A stretch of 64,000 nucleotides of DNA, taken from Sphingobacteriales bacterium. Its GTDB lineage: Bacteria; Bacteroidota; Bacteroidia; Chitinophagales; Chitinophagaceae. Shown piece by piece: positions 15,057 through 25,500 of this stretch (position 1 is its first letter; every line of letters begins with the position of its first letter). Location of the stretch: positions 1-64,000 of the forward strand of contig JAAXIF010000105.1 of NCBI GenBank assembly GCA_012270485.1. The letters are read 5' to 3'. The translations under genes were made by a program, and so were the position numbers. The notes under the pieces were generated by a model. That model did not search any database, was not told the DNA's origin, and saw only the letters and a list, made by a program, of their open reading frames with translations.

Positions 15057-15061
15057 AAATA
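15054..15061 (+). promoter_or_regulatory. Late promoter box for the gp48 operon
   Basis: The sequence is CATAAATA, one mismatch to the T4 late consensus, 41 bases before the gp48 ATG. It overlaps the gp4 start codon on the other strand, so divergent transcription starts within about 40 bases. Confidence 0.5.
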
Positions 15062-15084
15062 ACACTAGTAATCATAATTTTTAG

Positions 15085-15092
15085 TATTTAGG
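15085..15092 (-). promoter_or_regulatory. Late promoter-like box for gp4 (minus strand)
   Basis: Read on the minus strand this is CCTAAATA, a variant that also precedes the glycosyltransferase gene. It lies 28 bases before the gp4 ATG and faces away from the gp48 box. Confidence 0.4.
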
Positions 15093-15102
15093 TTCAGAAA
15101 AC

Positions 15103-16281
15103 ATGCCAAGTATAGACAAGCTATTAAATAAAGTAAACCAAGCAACCAGTGCCGTAAAGTCACTCAAAGGTATCAAAAGTAAATTCGAAGGTGGTCAGAA
15201 GTATGAAGGAACATACGATAAAGACATGCTTGCATCTCAAAAGGCAAAAGCAGAAAAGTTATTAGATGATAGACGTGCAACATTACAATCAAACTTAAAT
15301 GCTTCAAATCTTGCAAAAGCAGTAGGTAAAAAAACACCAGTTAGTAATATAAAAGAATTACAATACCCTATGCATGAGGATTTAGATTCGTTTATTATCT
15401 TTGAAACTAGACCAAGAAAGAAAAGAAGTGGTGCAAATGCAAAAAACCTTTTTAGTTCTGAACAAGCTGTAGTTGCATTATATGTGCCTGACGAATTATC
15501 CTTTGATACTAAAGTCTCATATGAACAAGAAGGTATTAGTGCAAACAAAAGAAACTTTGTTGGTGGTAATGACCAAGGTGGTGACAGAGGATTCTTATCA
15601 AAATTTGGTAGTTTCATGGAAGAGGGATTCCAAGGTTTAGTTTCAGATACAAGTAATGCAATGACTGGTGGTGTTAAAAACTTTGTTCAGGGTAAAGCAA
15701 AGAACCCTATGGAAGAACAAATGTTTAAAGGTGTTGAATTCCGTGACCACTCATTTAGTTATGAGTTTTATCCAAAAAGTGCCGCAGAAGCAAAGATGGT
15801 AGAAGATATTATATGGACTTTTAAAACTGCAATGTTGCCTGATACTTTTGGTAATGCAGAAGCAGACGGAGCTGCAGAAGGATACTTTAACTATCCAAAT
15901 ATTTTTAATATCTATTTTGAAGGAAACATTGAAAAACACATGGAAAAAATCCAACCTAGTGTATTGCAAGATTGCACTGTATCCCATTCAACAAAACTTT
16001 TTGAAGACGGATATCCAGTATCAACAACAATGGATTTATCATTTACTGAAATCAAAATTATTACTCAAGAAACATTCCAACAATTATCTCCATCAGAGAA
16101 TGCAGCTAAATCAGATATTGGTGGTGGTAATATGTCATTAAGCACTGATGTTTCATATGACGTGACATACGAAACCGAAACTTATACAACTTGGTATGGT
16201 GCAAGAAAGACAAGAACTAAAGTGGTGAAATCAAATCCAAATCAATTATCTAAACCTAGAACGCCAGGAGGGAAAACATAA
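15103..16281 (+). CDS. gp48: gp48 baseplate tail-tube cap
   Basis: gp48 caps the baseplate hub beneath gp54 and helps start the tube. This 392-residue protein shows the tube-like core in its second half (GVEFRDHSFSYEFYPKSAAEAKMVEDIIWTFK, then a late MDLSFTEIKIITQE strand), with a basic, variable N-terminal part. It opens a run of baseplate genes with one-base overlaps (gp48, gp53, gp27, gp5). The length is close to the T4 value of 364. The C terminus is a Ser/Thr/Lys-rich extension. Confidence 0.85.
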   Translation: MPSIDKLLNKVNQATSAVKSLKGIKSKFEGGQKYEGTYDKDMLASQKAKAEKLLDDRRATLQSNLNASNLAKAVGKKTPVSNIKELQYPMHEDLDSFIIFETRPRKKRSGANAKNLFSSEQAVVALYVPDELSFDTKVSYEQEGISANKRNFVGGNDQGGDRGFLSKFGSFMEEGFQGLVSDTSNAMTGGVKNFVQGKAKNPMEEQMFKGVEFRDHSFSYEFYPKSAAEAKMVEDIIWTFKTAMLPDTFGNAEADGAAEGYFNYPNIFNIYFEGNIEKHMEKIQPSVLQDCTVSHSTKLFEDGYPVSTTMDLSFTEIKIITQETFQQLSPSENAAKSDIGGGNMSLSTDVSYDVTYETETYTTWYGARKTRTKVVKSNPNQLSKPRTPGGKT

Positions 16282-17000
16282 TGGCTACACAATTATTTAA
16301 AAACTTTCCCGACATTCAATACACTTTAGATAGTGGTAAAGTTATCACTATAAAAGATTTCTTTAGAAAATCTAAGATAGAACAAAGTGCAGTAAATAGT
16401 ATTATTGATTATGAATATGTCGAGTTAATGGAAGGAGATAGACCTGATGTTGTTGCAACAAAACTTTATGGTGATTCAGATTTACACTGGACTTTCTTTT
16501 TAGTTAATAACTGGAATAACTATTATGAATGGTGGAAATCCAACCAAGAGTTTGAACAATATCTAAACAAATATTATTCAGGTCAGTATCTAACTGCATA
16601 CAACAAAACAGATATCGTAGGTGCAAGTAATAAGTTTTTATTGGGTGAAACTGTTTCGTGTTTAAGAAATGGTGTCACAATTGAGGGTGTAGTAAATGAA
16701 GTGCAACCTAACTTTGCAAGAATAGGAATTGAGGGTGGAGAATTCAGAGGTGGTGAACAAGTCACTGGTGATGTAAGTGGTCACTCACTAACTATTAAAG
16801 ACGCAATTAGAAAGTTGGACGGAACTGCATATTTTTATAACGGAAACCATAAATCAAATGTTTTCTCAAATGGTATGTTTGAGAAATCAATCTATGAAGA
16901 CGAATGGGAAAGGAACGAAGAGAAGAGATTTATAAAAGCAATTAAACCCGAATATGTAAGAAGAGTTGTTCGTGAGTTTAATAGAGTGATGAGTGCATAA
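16281..17000 (+). CDS. gp53: gp53 baseplate wedge protein
   Basis: gp53 joins baseplate wedges to each other and to the hub. The protein (239 aa; T4 196) has the family N terminus FPDIQYTLDSGKVITIKDFFRK, the PDVVATKLYGDSDLHWTFFLVNNWNNYYEW core typical of wedge protein 53, and a C-terminal helix. Between them (about residues 120-170) is an inserted beta-rich stretch LGETVSCLRNGV...RGGEQVTGDVSG, a module also seen in several other virion proteins here. The start and stop codons overlap those of neighbours by one base (TAATG). Confidence 0.85.
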   Translation: MATQLFKNFPDIQYTLDSGKVITIKDFFRKSKIEQSAVNSIIDYEYVELMEGDRPDVVATKLYGDSDLHWTFFLVNNWNNYYEWWKSNQEFEQYLNKYYSGQYLTAYNKTDIVGASNKFLLGETVSCLRNGVTIEGVVNEVQPNFARIGIEGGEFRGGEQVTGDVSGHSLTIKDAIRKLDGTAYFYNGNHKSNVFSNGMFEKSIYEDEWERNEEKRFIKAIKPEYVRRVVREFNRVMSA

Positions 17001-18442
17001 TGTCAACACAAGGTAATTTTAAAGCTGGTGAGTTCAGTATTGAATCACTTGCAATCGTGAATCAAGAAAATGAATCAGTTGATGTGACCGACCTTGCAAT
17101 AGGGGTCAGGTTATACGAATCAATTTACAATAAGTTTAACACTGGTCTAATAACTATGATGGACGGATTGAACTTATTATCAAACTATAGATTTACTGGT
17201 CAAGAATATATTCGTATTTCTATTGCACAAAAAGAGGGTCTTGGTCAAGAACCCGAAAAGAAATTTACAATTGATAAAACATTTAGAATCTACAAAGTAG
17301 AAGATGTAAAAAGACCTAAAGAAGCTGCTCAATTATACAAATTAAGATTTTGTGACCCAAGAATGTTCTTCTGCAGAAAGAAACGTTTGAGTAAAATGTT
17401 TAGAGGTTCATACGAAACAATATTACAACAAGCATTAATTGAAGATGCAAAAGTTAAACCACAAGAGTTTGATTGGTTTGAAGAAACAGAACCAAAGAAT
17501 ATACAATTCATATGTCCTAACTGGACTGTTTCAAAACTTATTGATTACGTAGTCAATGAAGCAAACATTGGTGAAAGTGCAGAATGGAAGAATGGTATGT
17601 TCTTCTTCCAAACACTTAATGGTGGATTTAGATTTAGTTCAATAGACACTATGTTAAAACGTGAGTTCCCAGTTCCATTTTCATACAGACCAAGAAGTGG
17701 AGAAGAAACTGAACTATTAGATTTAAATGCAGCTGGTGGTTTAAACTCGATGATAAAAAACTTTTATATACCTCAACAATTCGATACACTTAGAGGAACA
17801 GCTAAGGGTGCATACTCTTCTATGCAGAAAACATATGACCCAATCAGAAAACAAGAAGTTGATTTTGTATATGATTTAGAAGAAACATTTAAACGTGGTA
17901 AACATTTATCAGGACACCCTTTAATAAGAACAGGTGAATATGAAAAGTCATTAACAACTGAAAATCAAGTTGACCCTTTCGTATCACCACAAGTCACGGA
18001 AGTTGATATTGACTTTCCACCTAATGAATCATACGACAGTAATGTTAGATATGATTTTACAAGTTCACACTTATTTGATAATGAAGATACACTAGGTAAT
18101 GACGAAGTGTTCCAAGGATATAAGTCAGTTGATAATGCAAGATTAGAAAGACGTGCATTAATGGAAACACTACAACAACATAAAATTGTGGTGACTATAC
18201 CAATGAGAACAGACATAACAGTAGGAAATGTCATTCAATTAGAAATACCAGCACCTGAAGTGTCAAATAAAGAAGATAAACTAAATGACGGAAGATATCT
18301 CATAACTGATTTATCTCTTAGTTTAAACATACCAAAAAACGAAGGTGAAATGTATTTAGAGTGTGTTAAAGAAAGTTATGCAAGTAAAGTTTCTGAAGTG
18401 AAACCATTACAAGAAGTAGAACCTGCGGACAAAGTAGACTAA
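17000..18442 (+). CDS. gp27: gp27-like baseplate hub protein
   Basis: This 480-residue protein sits between gp53 and gp5, where the hub protein is expected. It opens with GEFSIESLAIVNQENESVDVTDLA, a tube-domain strand pair, then GVRLYESIYNKFNTGLITMMDG, and later RTDITVGNVIQLEIP and GRYLITDLSLSLN strands like the second hub domain. In T4 gp27 forms a trimeric ring holding the gp5 spike. It is longer than T4 gp27 (391), with a charged C-terminal tail. The position and strand pattern make the call good, even though pairwise identity to T4 is probably low. Confidence 0.75.
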   Translation: MSTQGNFKAGEFSIESLAIVNQENESVDVTDLAIGVRLYESIYNKFNTGLITMMDGLNLLSNYRFTGQEYIRISIAQKEGLGQEPEKKFTIDKTFRIYKVEDVKRPKEAAQLYKLRFCDPRMFFCRKKRLSKMFRGSYETILQQALIEDAKVKPQEFDWFEETEPKNIQFICPNWTVSKLIDYVVNEANIGESAEWKNGMFFFQTLNGGFRFSSIDTMLKREFPVPFSYRPRSGEETELLDLNAAGGLNSMIKNFYIPQQFDTLRGTAKGAYSSMQKTYDPIRKQEVDFVYDLEETFKRGKHLSGHPLIRTGEYEKSLTTENQVDPFVSPQVTEVDIDFPPNESYDSNVRYDFTSSHLFDNEDTLGNDEVFQGYKSVDNARLERRALMETLQQHKIVVTIPMRTDITVGNVIQLEIPAPEVSNKEDKLNDGRYLITDLSLSLNIPKNEGEMYLECVKESYASKVSEVKPLQEVEPADKVD

Positions 18443-19665
18443 TGAAACATTTTTTTGGAATAGTAGAAGATAGAAATGACCCTTTAAAAATAGGAAGGGT
18501 TCGTGTTCGTGTGCATGGAATTCATACGGATAATAAATTAGAATTATCAACACCTGATTTACCATGGGCTCAAGTATTACTTCCAACAACAACTGCTGGT
18601 CTTTCAGGTATAGGAATGCAACATGGTCTAGTAGAAGGAACAACAGTCTTTGGATATTTCAGGGACGAAGCCATGCAAGACCCAATTATATTTGGTGTTG
18701 CAGTTGGTATTCCTCAAACGGGATATAAAGTTGACGCATTCGGAAATGAATTACTCAGAAGTGTTGATAAAGGTTTCAATGACCCACGTAGATTAACAGT
18801 TGCAGATTATGAAGGAACACCTGATGCACCGAACCCCGAACAGGATTCAAGACGACCACATGGTCTAACAAGTGCAATCGATACACAACCTAAGTCACCA
18901 AAAGAAATAACAATTAATTATGATGCAACAGGTTCAACTATTACAGAGGGAGAGATTACTGAAGATATGCTTCCCTATTACCCATTATACACTGGAGAGT
19001 CAGACGTGTCAAGTATTGCACGTGGGGATTCAACTGTAGATAAAAAGATTGAGATAGAAGGACATACATTCCCCGACTCAGTTGCAGAACCAGTATATCC
19101 ATATAACAAAGTGTATCAATCTGAGTCAGGTCATGTCATAGAGATAGACGATACAGTTGGTAAAGAAAGACTTTCACAATATCATAGGTCAGGAACATTT
19201 CAGGAAGTTCACCCTGATGGAAGTGTAGTGCAACGAATCGTAAATGATAATTATCAAGTAGTTGCAAAAGACGATAAGATTTATATAGCTGGTAATGCAG
19301 ACTTAACAGTAGAAAAAGGAAACGTGACAATCAATGTTAACACGGGTAATGTAGATATGAAAGTGTTAAAAGGTAATGTCACCTCAGAGATTACAGAAGG
19401 AAATCTAAAAGCAGATATCCTCAAAGGAACAACAGACGTATTATCAGAAGGTAAGATAACTGTCACTGGTAATAACACAACAGAAATTATATCAGACACA
19501 ACAATTACAGGGACACTTCATGTCACTGGTAAACAAACAAATGAGAGTTCTATAGTTGCAGACGGAGAGATACAAACTAAAGAAGGTAATGCACCTAAAC
19601 TTTCTAAACATACACATACAATTGCCTCAGGTTCTTCTGCTGGTAAGACAAAGAAACCTGATTAG
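18442..19665 (+). CDS. gp5: gp5-like central spike protein without lysozyme domain
   Basis: This 407-residue protein has an N-terminal OB fold (FGIVEDRNDPLKIGRVRVRVHGIHT, PWAQVLLPTT, HGLVEGTTVFGYF). The C-terminal repeated beta-strand spike is VEKGNVTINVNTGNVDMKVLKGNVTSEITEGN and so on. It ends in SKHTHTIASG, a His-x-His tip like those that bind iron in P2/T4 spikes. Between them (about 130-230) there is no Glu-Asp-Thr lysozyme signature, so the T4 peptidoglycan-cutting domain is missing. It directly follows gp27, its expected partner. It would pierce the outer membrane during infection. Confidence 0.8.
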   Translation: MKHFFGIVEDRNDPLKIGRVRVRVHGIHTDNKLELSTPDLPWAQVLLPTTTAGLSGIGMQHGLVEGTTVFGYFRDEAMQDPIIFGVAVGIPQTGYKVDAFGNELLRSVDKGFNDPRRLTVADYEGTPDAPNPEQDSRRPHGLTSAIDTQPKSPKEITINYDATGSTITEGEITEDMLPYYPLYTGESDVSSIARGDSTVDKKIEIEGHTFPDSVAEPVYPYNKVYQSESGHVIEIDDTVGKERLSQYHRSGTFQEVHPDGSVVQRIVNDNYQVVAKDDKIYIAGNADLTVEKGNVTINVNTGNVDMKVLKGNVTSEITEGNLKADILKGTTDVLSEGKITVTGNNTTEIISDTTITGTLHVTGKQTNESSIVADGEIQTKEGNAPKLSKHTHTIASGSSAGKTKKPD

Positions 19666-19669
19666 TTTG

Positions 19670-19677
19670 TATAAATA
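19670..19677 (+). promoter_or_regulatory. Late promoter exactly five bases before the gp25 ATG
   Basis: A perfect TATAAATA ends five bases before ATG 19683. By T4 spacing (box at -13 to -6) the first transcribed base is the A of the ATG, so the message would be leaderless. No Shine-Dalgarno is visible. Confidence 0.65.
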
Positions 19678-19682
19678 GATAT

Positions 19683-20099
19683 ATGGTAGACTTAGTAAAT
19701 AACGGAAAAACAGTTGCAACGAAAGATATCTATGCAGATTTAGATATCTTCTTTCGTAAACACCCAATCACTGGTGACATAGTCAGAAAGACTGATACGG
19801 ACGCAATTAAAAGGTCTGTTAGAAATATAGTCATGACCAACAAATTTGAAAGACCTTTTAAACCGAACTTTGGTGGTTCAATCAGAAATAAATTATTTGA
19901 ATTAAATACTGATAGACAACTGAACAGAATGAGAAGGAACCTTGCAAAAGAAATAGAACAACTAGAACCTCGAGTGGAAAACGTTGATATAATATATGGT
20001 GACACTGATTCAAATTCATTAGAAATCACTATCTTTTATAATATCAAAAATGGTGCTCCACAACAAGAGGTTGACATAACAGTTTCAAGGACACGATAA
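19683..20099 (+). CDS. gp25: gp25 baseplate wedge protein
   Basis: gp25 (GPW/gp25 family) is the wedge protein that seeds sheath assembly. At 138 aa it matches the usual length (T4 132). It has the family core: IYADLDIFFRKHPITGDIVRKTDTDAIKRSVRNIVMTNKFERPFKPNFGG, then ELNTDRQLNRMRRNLAKEIEQLEPRV and a final NSLEITIFYNI strand. The ATG follows a late box by five bases, and the gene ends one base into gp6 (TAATG), so the two are co-translated as in other myophages. Confidence 0.92.
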   Translation: MVDLVNNGKTVATKDIYADLDIFFRKHPITGDIVRKTDTDAIKRSVRNIVMTNKFERPFKPNFGGSIRNKLFELNTDRQLNRMRRNLAKEIEQLEPRVENVDIIYGDTDSNSLEITIFYNIKNGAPQQEVDITVSRTR

Positions 20100-21970
20100 T
20101 GGCAGTAAAAAGTTCAAACCTACAGATAACCGATTTAGATTTCGATAACATTGCAGACAACCTTAAGAACTATCTTAAAGGTCAAGAACAATTCAAAGAT
20201 TATAACTTTGAAGGTTCTAGTATGTCAGTTCTTGTCGACTTACTTGCATATGCATCTCACATTGGTGCAGTAAATACAAACATTGCAGCCTCTGAATTAT
20301 TTTTAGATTCTGCTCAAATAAGAAAGAACGTTGTATCACGTGCAAAAGATTTAGGTTTTGTTCCTGCTTCTGAGTCATGTTCTTCTGCATTCATTGATTT
20401 AGAAATGAAGAACGTAAGAAATGCAGACGGAACTCAACCAACAACTACAGATATGCAGTTAATGAGAGGAACAAACTTTGTGACTGTCTTTGACGGAAGT
20501 TCATATAACTTTGTAGTCACTTCTACTAAAAGACCAACACAAAATAATTTATCATACAATTATAACAACGTTGAAATTGTTCAAGGAACATATGCACAAG
20601 ATTCATTTATCTTTGATAACCAAATTGCAAATCCAAAGTTTGTATTATCAAATGAAAGAGTAGACAAATCAAGAATGATAGTAAGTGTCACTTCAAATGG
20701 AGTTGCAGAAACTTATACACTTTCAACAGGTATATCAAATATCACAACCGAATCAAAAGTCTATTATGCACAAGAGAACGAAGAAGGATATGTAGAGATT
20801 TACTTTGGTGACGGAACACTAGGTAAGTCATTATCAGACGGAGATATTATAGACGTGACTTATATCATAGTTGACGAAGTTCATGCGAATGGTGCAAGTC
20901 AATTTGTTCTAAGTGGAACAGTTAATGGTTTCTCAAATTCTCATGTCACTAATGTGACAAAAGCAAGTGGTGGTGCAGAAAAAGAATCAATCGAATCAAT
21001 CAAGTTTAAAGCTACGAAGTTTTACACTTCACAAAACAGACTTGTGACACTTAACGACTATAAAGCAAAAGTTCAAGAATACTATCCAAACGCAGATGCA
21101 GTTGCAGTGTGGGGTGGTGAAGATAACGACCCACCCGAGTATGGTAAAGTGTTTGTTGCACTTAAACCACAAAACTCAGACTATCTATCAGATACAGAAA
21201 AAGAATTAGTTAAATCTAAACTGAATGCATTGAACATGTTAACAGTTAGACCACAAGTAGTAGATGCAGAGATTGTTAAAATACTCGTCACTTGTGTATT
21301 CAAATATAACGAGAATGCAACAGACTTATCAATCGGTGAGTTAGAAGCAATCGTAAACACTGCAATTCAAAAATTCGATACAGACAATTTAAATAACTTT
21401 GATGCAATCTTTAGACATTCAAATCTATTAAAAGCAGTTGACGATAGTAATACTTCTATTCTATCAAATACATGTAATATTAGATTAAGAAAAAGAAAAG
21501 ATATCTTAGTTAGTGAAACCAAAGGTTATTCAGTGACTTTTGGTAATGCATTGTATAATCCACATGGTGGACACAATGCAAGTTCAGGTGGTATCACAAC
21601 CACAACAGGTTTCTATGTATCAGGTGACTCAGTCAATGTTAATTATTTTGACGATGACGGAAATGGTAATCTCAGAAGATATTATCTATCAGGGTCAACT
21701 AGGATATATCAGGATAGTGCAGCTGGAACAGTTGACTATGCTTTAGGAAAGATTACAATCAATGCAATTCAGATTACCTCAACAGTTAATACTGATTCAT
21801 CGATTGACTTCACTGTAGTCCCTTCAGGAAATGACGTAGTTGCAACTAGAGGTAATCTAGTTGACATATCTACTGATGACATTAAGGTGACTGGTGAAGT
21901 AGACACCATTGCAAGTGGTGAAAGTAGTGCTGGTGTAGGGTATACTTCTACCTCAACCAGTAATTATTAA
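20099..21970 (+). CDS. gp6: gp6 baseplate wedge protein
   Basis: gp6 (gpJ-like) forms the ring that holds the wedges around the hub. This 623-residue protein starts LQITDLDFDNIADNLKNYLKGQEQFKDYNFEGSSMSVLVDLLAY and continues with SELFLDSAQIRKNVVSRAKDLGF, the conserved N-terminal signature. The middle carries the GDGTLGKSLSDGD and TLNDYKAKVQEYYPNADAV motifs, and the C terminus is beta-rich. Length is similar to T4 (660). It is translationally coupled to gp25. Confidence 0.92.
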   Translation: MAVKSSNLQITDLDFDNIADNLKNYLKGQEQFKDYNFEGSSMSVLVDLLAYASHIGAVNTNIAASELFLDSAQIRKNVVSRAKDLGFVPASESCSSAFIDLEMKNVRNADGTQPTTTDMQLMRGTNFVTVFDGSSYNFVVTSTKRPTQNNLSYNYNNVEIVQGTYAQDSFIFDNQIANPKFVLSNERVDKSRMIVSVTSNGVAETYTLSTGISNITTESKVYYAQENEEGYVEIYFGDGTLGKSLSDGDIIDVTYIIVDEVHANGASQFVLSGTVNGFSNSHVTNVTKASGGAEKESIESIKFKATKFYTSQNRLVTLNDYKAKVQEYYPNADAVAVWGGEDNDPPEYGKVFVALKPQNSDYLSDTEKELVKSKLNALNMLTVRPQVVDAEIVKILVTCVFKYNENATDLSIGELEAIVNTAIQKFDTDNLNNFDAIFRHSNLLKAVDDSNTSILSNTCNIRLRKRKDILVSETKGYSVTFGNALYNPHGGHNASSGGITTTTGFYVSGDSVNVNYFDDDGNGNLRRYYLSGSTRIYQDSAAGTVDYALGKITINAIQITSTVNTDSSIDFTVVPSGNDVVATRGNLVDISTDDIKVTGEVDTIASGESSAGVGYTSTSTSNY

Positions 21971-21987
21971 CAATTATGTGTAAGTGG

Positions 21988-22002
21988 TCGGGAGTCCCCC
22001 GA
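21988..22002 (+). other. Short intergenic hairpin after gp6
   Basis: TCGGG and CCCGA pair around an AGTCC loop in the 71-base gap after gp6. There is no T-run, so it is not a classical terminator; it may protect the 3' end of gp6 mRNA. Confidence 0.3.
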
Positions 22003-22041
22003 GTAGTTTCCCATTCATTTGGATTATAGGAGGAAAATAGA

Positions 22042-22506
22042 ATGGCAGATAAAAAAATTAGTGCATTAACACAAGTGTCTGATACAGATATAGGTGCTGA
22101 TGATTTACTTCATATTGTTGACAACCCAGGCGGAACACCAGTCAACAAAAAAATGACCATTGGTCAGTTGTTTGAAAATATCCCTACTCATTTAGCAGTA
22201 GACGATATCACTTCATTAACTGCAACTGCGTCAAACCTTGCTTCATCTTTTGCAAGTGAAATCACATTGTCAGGTTCAACTGCAGTTGAGTTCACTTTAG
22301 ATGACGGAACAGACGTTGGTCAGATTAAAGTAATCTACAAGACAGATAGTTCTTCAGCAGCTGCTGAAGTGACAGTATCATCTTGGGGTTATTCTTCAGA
22401 TACAACAGACCAAATCACTCTTGATGCACAAGGTGAAGCGGTTATTTGTATATGGAATGGTTCAAATTGGTTCCCAATTTCAAACCTAGGTGCAACATTA
22501 AGTTAA
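22042..22506 (+). CDS. Small virion structural (fibre-like) protein, 154 aa
   Basis: This gene lies between gp6 and gp7 with a strong AGGAGG site. The N terminus DKKISALTQVSDTDIGADDLLHIVDNPGGTP is a form common in phage tail-fibre and structural proteins. The rest is Ser/Thr-rich beta sequence ending with ICIWNGSNWFPIS, a typical small adhesion or capping domain. It has no transmembrane segment. It is probably a virion protein attached to the baseplate; its T4 counterpart is unclear. Confidence 0.65.
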   Translation: MADKKISALTQVSDTDIGADDLLHIVDNPGGTPVNKKMTIGQLFENIPTHLAVDDITSLTATASNLASSFASEITLSGSTAVEFTLDDGTDVGQIKVIYKTDSSSAAAEVTVSSWGYSSDTTDQITLDAQGEAVICIWNGSNWFPISNLGATLS

Positions 22507-22510
22507 GATT

Positions 22511-25500
22511 ATGTCTAACGATTTTAAAATAGAAAGACTTACCGATAGGTTAACGAACCTCTTACCTAGTTATATCAAGGAAGAGGCTCCAGTCTTTGAA
22601 CTATTTTTAAAATCATACTTTGAATATCTAGAAAGTGAAATCATTACACTTTCTGCTCAAGGTGAACTAGACGGAATCATGTTGGAAGACAGTTCGGGGT
22701 CAGTTCTTGCTGAACCCCAAACTGTTCGACCTTCACCTGATGAAGACACTTCAAAATTATTACAAGAATCAACAGGTGCAAATCCAAACGCAACTGCCGA
22801 CCCATGGACAGTGGGTGAATATGTAGTTGGTTCAGTATCAAAGTCAGTTGCAAAGATTACTTCCGTAAATGGATTACAAATTTACGTAAACTCAATTTCA
22901 GGTTTTGGTTTCTCAGAGGGAGAAACTATTACAGGAAGAAAGTCAAAACAAACAGGAACAGTTAGTGGTTATAAAGAGAATACCATTATTGCAAACAACA
23001 AGATATTAGATTACTCAGATATCGATAGAACTTCAGAAGACTTTCTTCAACATTTCCAAACAGATTTTTTACCTTCGTTAGACCTTAAACAAACACAAAA
23101 CAAAAGGTTAACGATTAAAGGTATATCAGATTTATACAAAGAAAAGGGAACTGCAGAATCATTAAAGTTCTTAATGAGAATTCTTTATAACGAAGATGCA
23201 GAGATTAGATATCCCGATAACGAAACAATTTACAACTCAGAATCAGATTACTCACAAAAAAGAAGAGTAAACATTCTAATGACAGACCTAAGAGTTGCAC
23301 CTTCAGCTACAGACAAGATAGTTCAATATGATTCAAATAATAGAGTTCTTGCAGAATCAATTGTTGAAAATGTATTTCCCATTAATGTTGAACAAGGTGA
23401 ATACTCATTAGAGATTACAGACAATCATAAAGGTGAGTTTGTATATAATGAACAAGTTAAACTTGTAGATAGGGACGGAGTATCACAAACAACTGGAACA
23501 CTTAAAGGTTTAATCTCAGATATTATTAATACTAGTTCTTCAACATATATCAGAAACGAAGAAGAAGATAGTAATTTATTATTTGAAGACGATAGTGGTA
23601 TTGTATTAGAACAATCAAACGTAGGTTCATTGTATTCTTTAAATGATACTATTAATATATCAGGTTCTAAATTAGATAGTGGTGCTACAATTGCAAAGAC
23701 AGTTGTCAATGGTCTATTAGAAGGTGGTGTCGACCATATCTATATTGAAGACGGGGGAACTGGATATGCTGGTGGTGACCTAGTTGTCTTTGAACACGAA
23801 GGTCAAGGTAGTGGTGCAGAAGCAGTTATAGGTGCTGTCGGTGACGAAGTCATTTTAGAGGGTGCAACTGTTTGGGGTCAATACGAATATACTGCAATCG
23901 CAGGTGACCCAATTATTACTGGAACAGATAACAACGGAAACTATATCGTTTTTAATGACGAAAGTGTTGAAGTGTATCAAGACGGAATCTTGTTAACACC
24001 AATTACTGATTATACTCATAAAAACGATAGAGTTGTCTTAGTCAATCCACCCATTGGTGGAGAACTTATAGAAATCTATACAGAAAAAATGCGTCTTTTA
24101 TCAGAAGACGAAAGTCCAGTTCAATTAGAAACAACTGCTTCACATATTAGAAGTATTAAGATTAAGTCGCCTGGTGCTGGTTTCAAACAAGTTCCTAAAG
24201 TATACCCAGGCGGTTATATTTACTTTGACGACCTAACAGGTTTTACTGAAGGTGAAGTTGTCACTGGAACAAACTCAAGTGCAACTGCAACCATTCTAAA
24301 GATTGACGGAGAAAACAAAAGATTAATTGTTAAAAGATTATCAACTGATACAGGTGCATTCCAAAGTGGTGAAGAAATCACTGGTGGAAACTCAAATACA
24401 ATTAGACTAAACAAACAAGCAGTAGTGTCAAGTGGTGAAGGTGCGAAACTATTTGCATATTCAGATACTATTGGTGGTGTAGGTTCATTAAACATTCAAG
24501 AACAAGGTAATGCATTTAACTATGACGGAGTTATGGATTCAACTTCATACTTCCCTATGTTGATTACTACACCAACTGCAAACCTTACAAAAGATATTGT
24601 TCTAACAGGAAGAATCTCAGGTTCAACTGCAAAGGTTGTGAGTTATGATGCAGATAGACACATATTAACTTACACTGATTTAAATGGTTGTTTCTTATCA
24701 GAAGAAACTGTAGACTTCAATAATGTTGATACATTTAAGATTTTAAAATCAAATCCATATCAAGCAAGAGGTAAAGTTGCTGGTGAGGGTGTGATACAAG
24801 AACAATTACTTGGAGATAAATCTACACTTGATGCAAGTGCAAGTAATATACAAGATGGAAAATTCTATCAGACACATTCATATGTGATTAAGGTTGGTGA
24901 AAGTATAAACAAATATAGGTCAGTTGTCAAGGACTTATTACACCCAGCTGGTCATATATTCTTTGGTGAGGTTGCAATCAAACAAACAATCAACAATGAG
25001 ATTGAAGAACAAATTAGATTTAGACCAACGATTGTTATTCATGAGGCACCAGTATTAACACAACCTAATGCCTTTGCAAACTCAATGAGAAAGATTCTTC
25101 TTTGGACTACTGAAGCAGAAATGAATGACCCATTAGTTGTTCTACAAGACGCAGGTGTTCCAACACCTGAAACAGACCCAAGAACTGGTCTTGCAATCAC
25201 CGAACCATTTACAGAGTATGGTGACTCTTCACATAGAAACAGACACTTAAACATTTTTAAAATTCAAAACTTTGTAGTAGGAACTACAAGTAGACCTTAT
25301 AGAACAGAACAACACTTTGGAGTAGACACAAAAGAAATAACAGTGACTAACAATGGTGTTCAAAACATTTTTGAAGTAAACGGAACAGACCAAGCAACAA
25401 TTAATTTGATTCAAGGTCATGTTTATCATTTCAATCACCCAACGGGTCACCCATTTAGATTATCTACAACTGCAGACGGAACACATGGTGGAGGAGTTGA

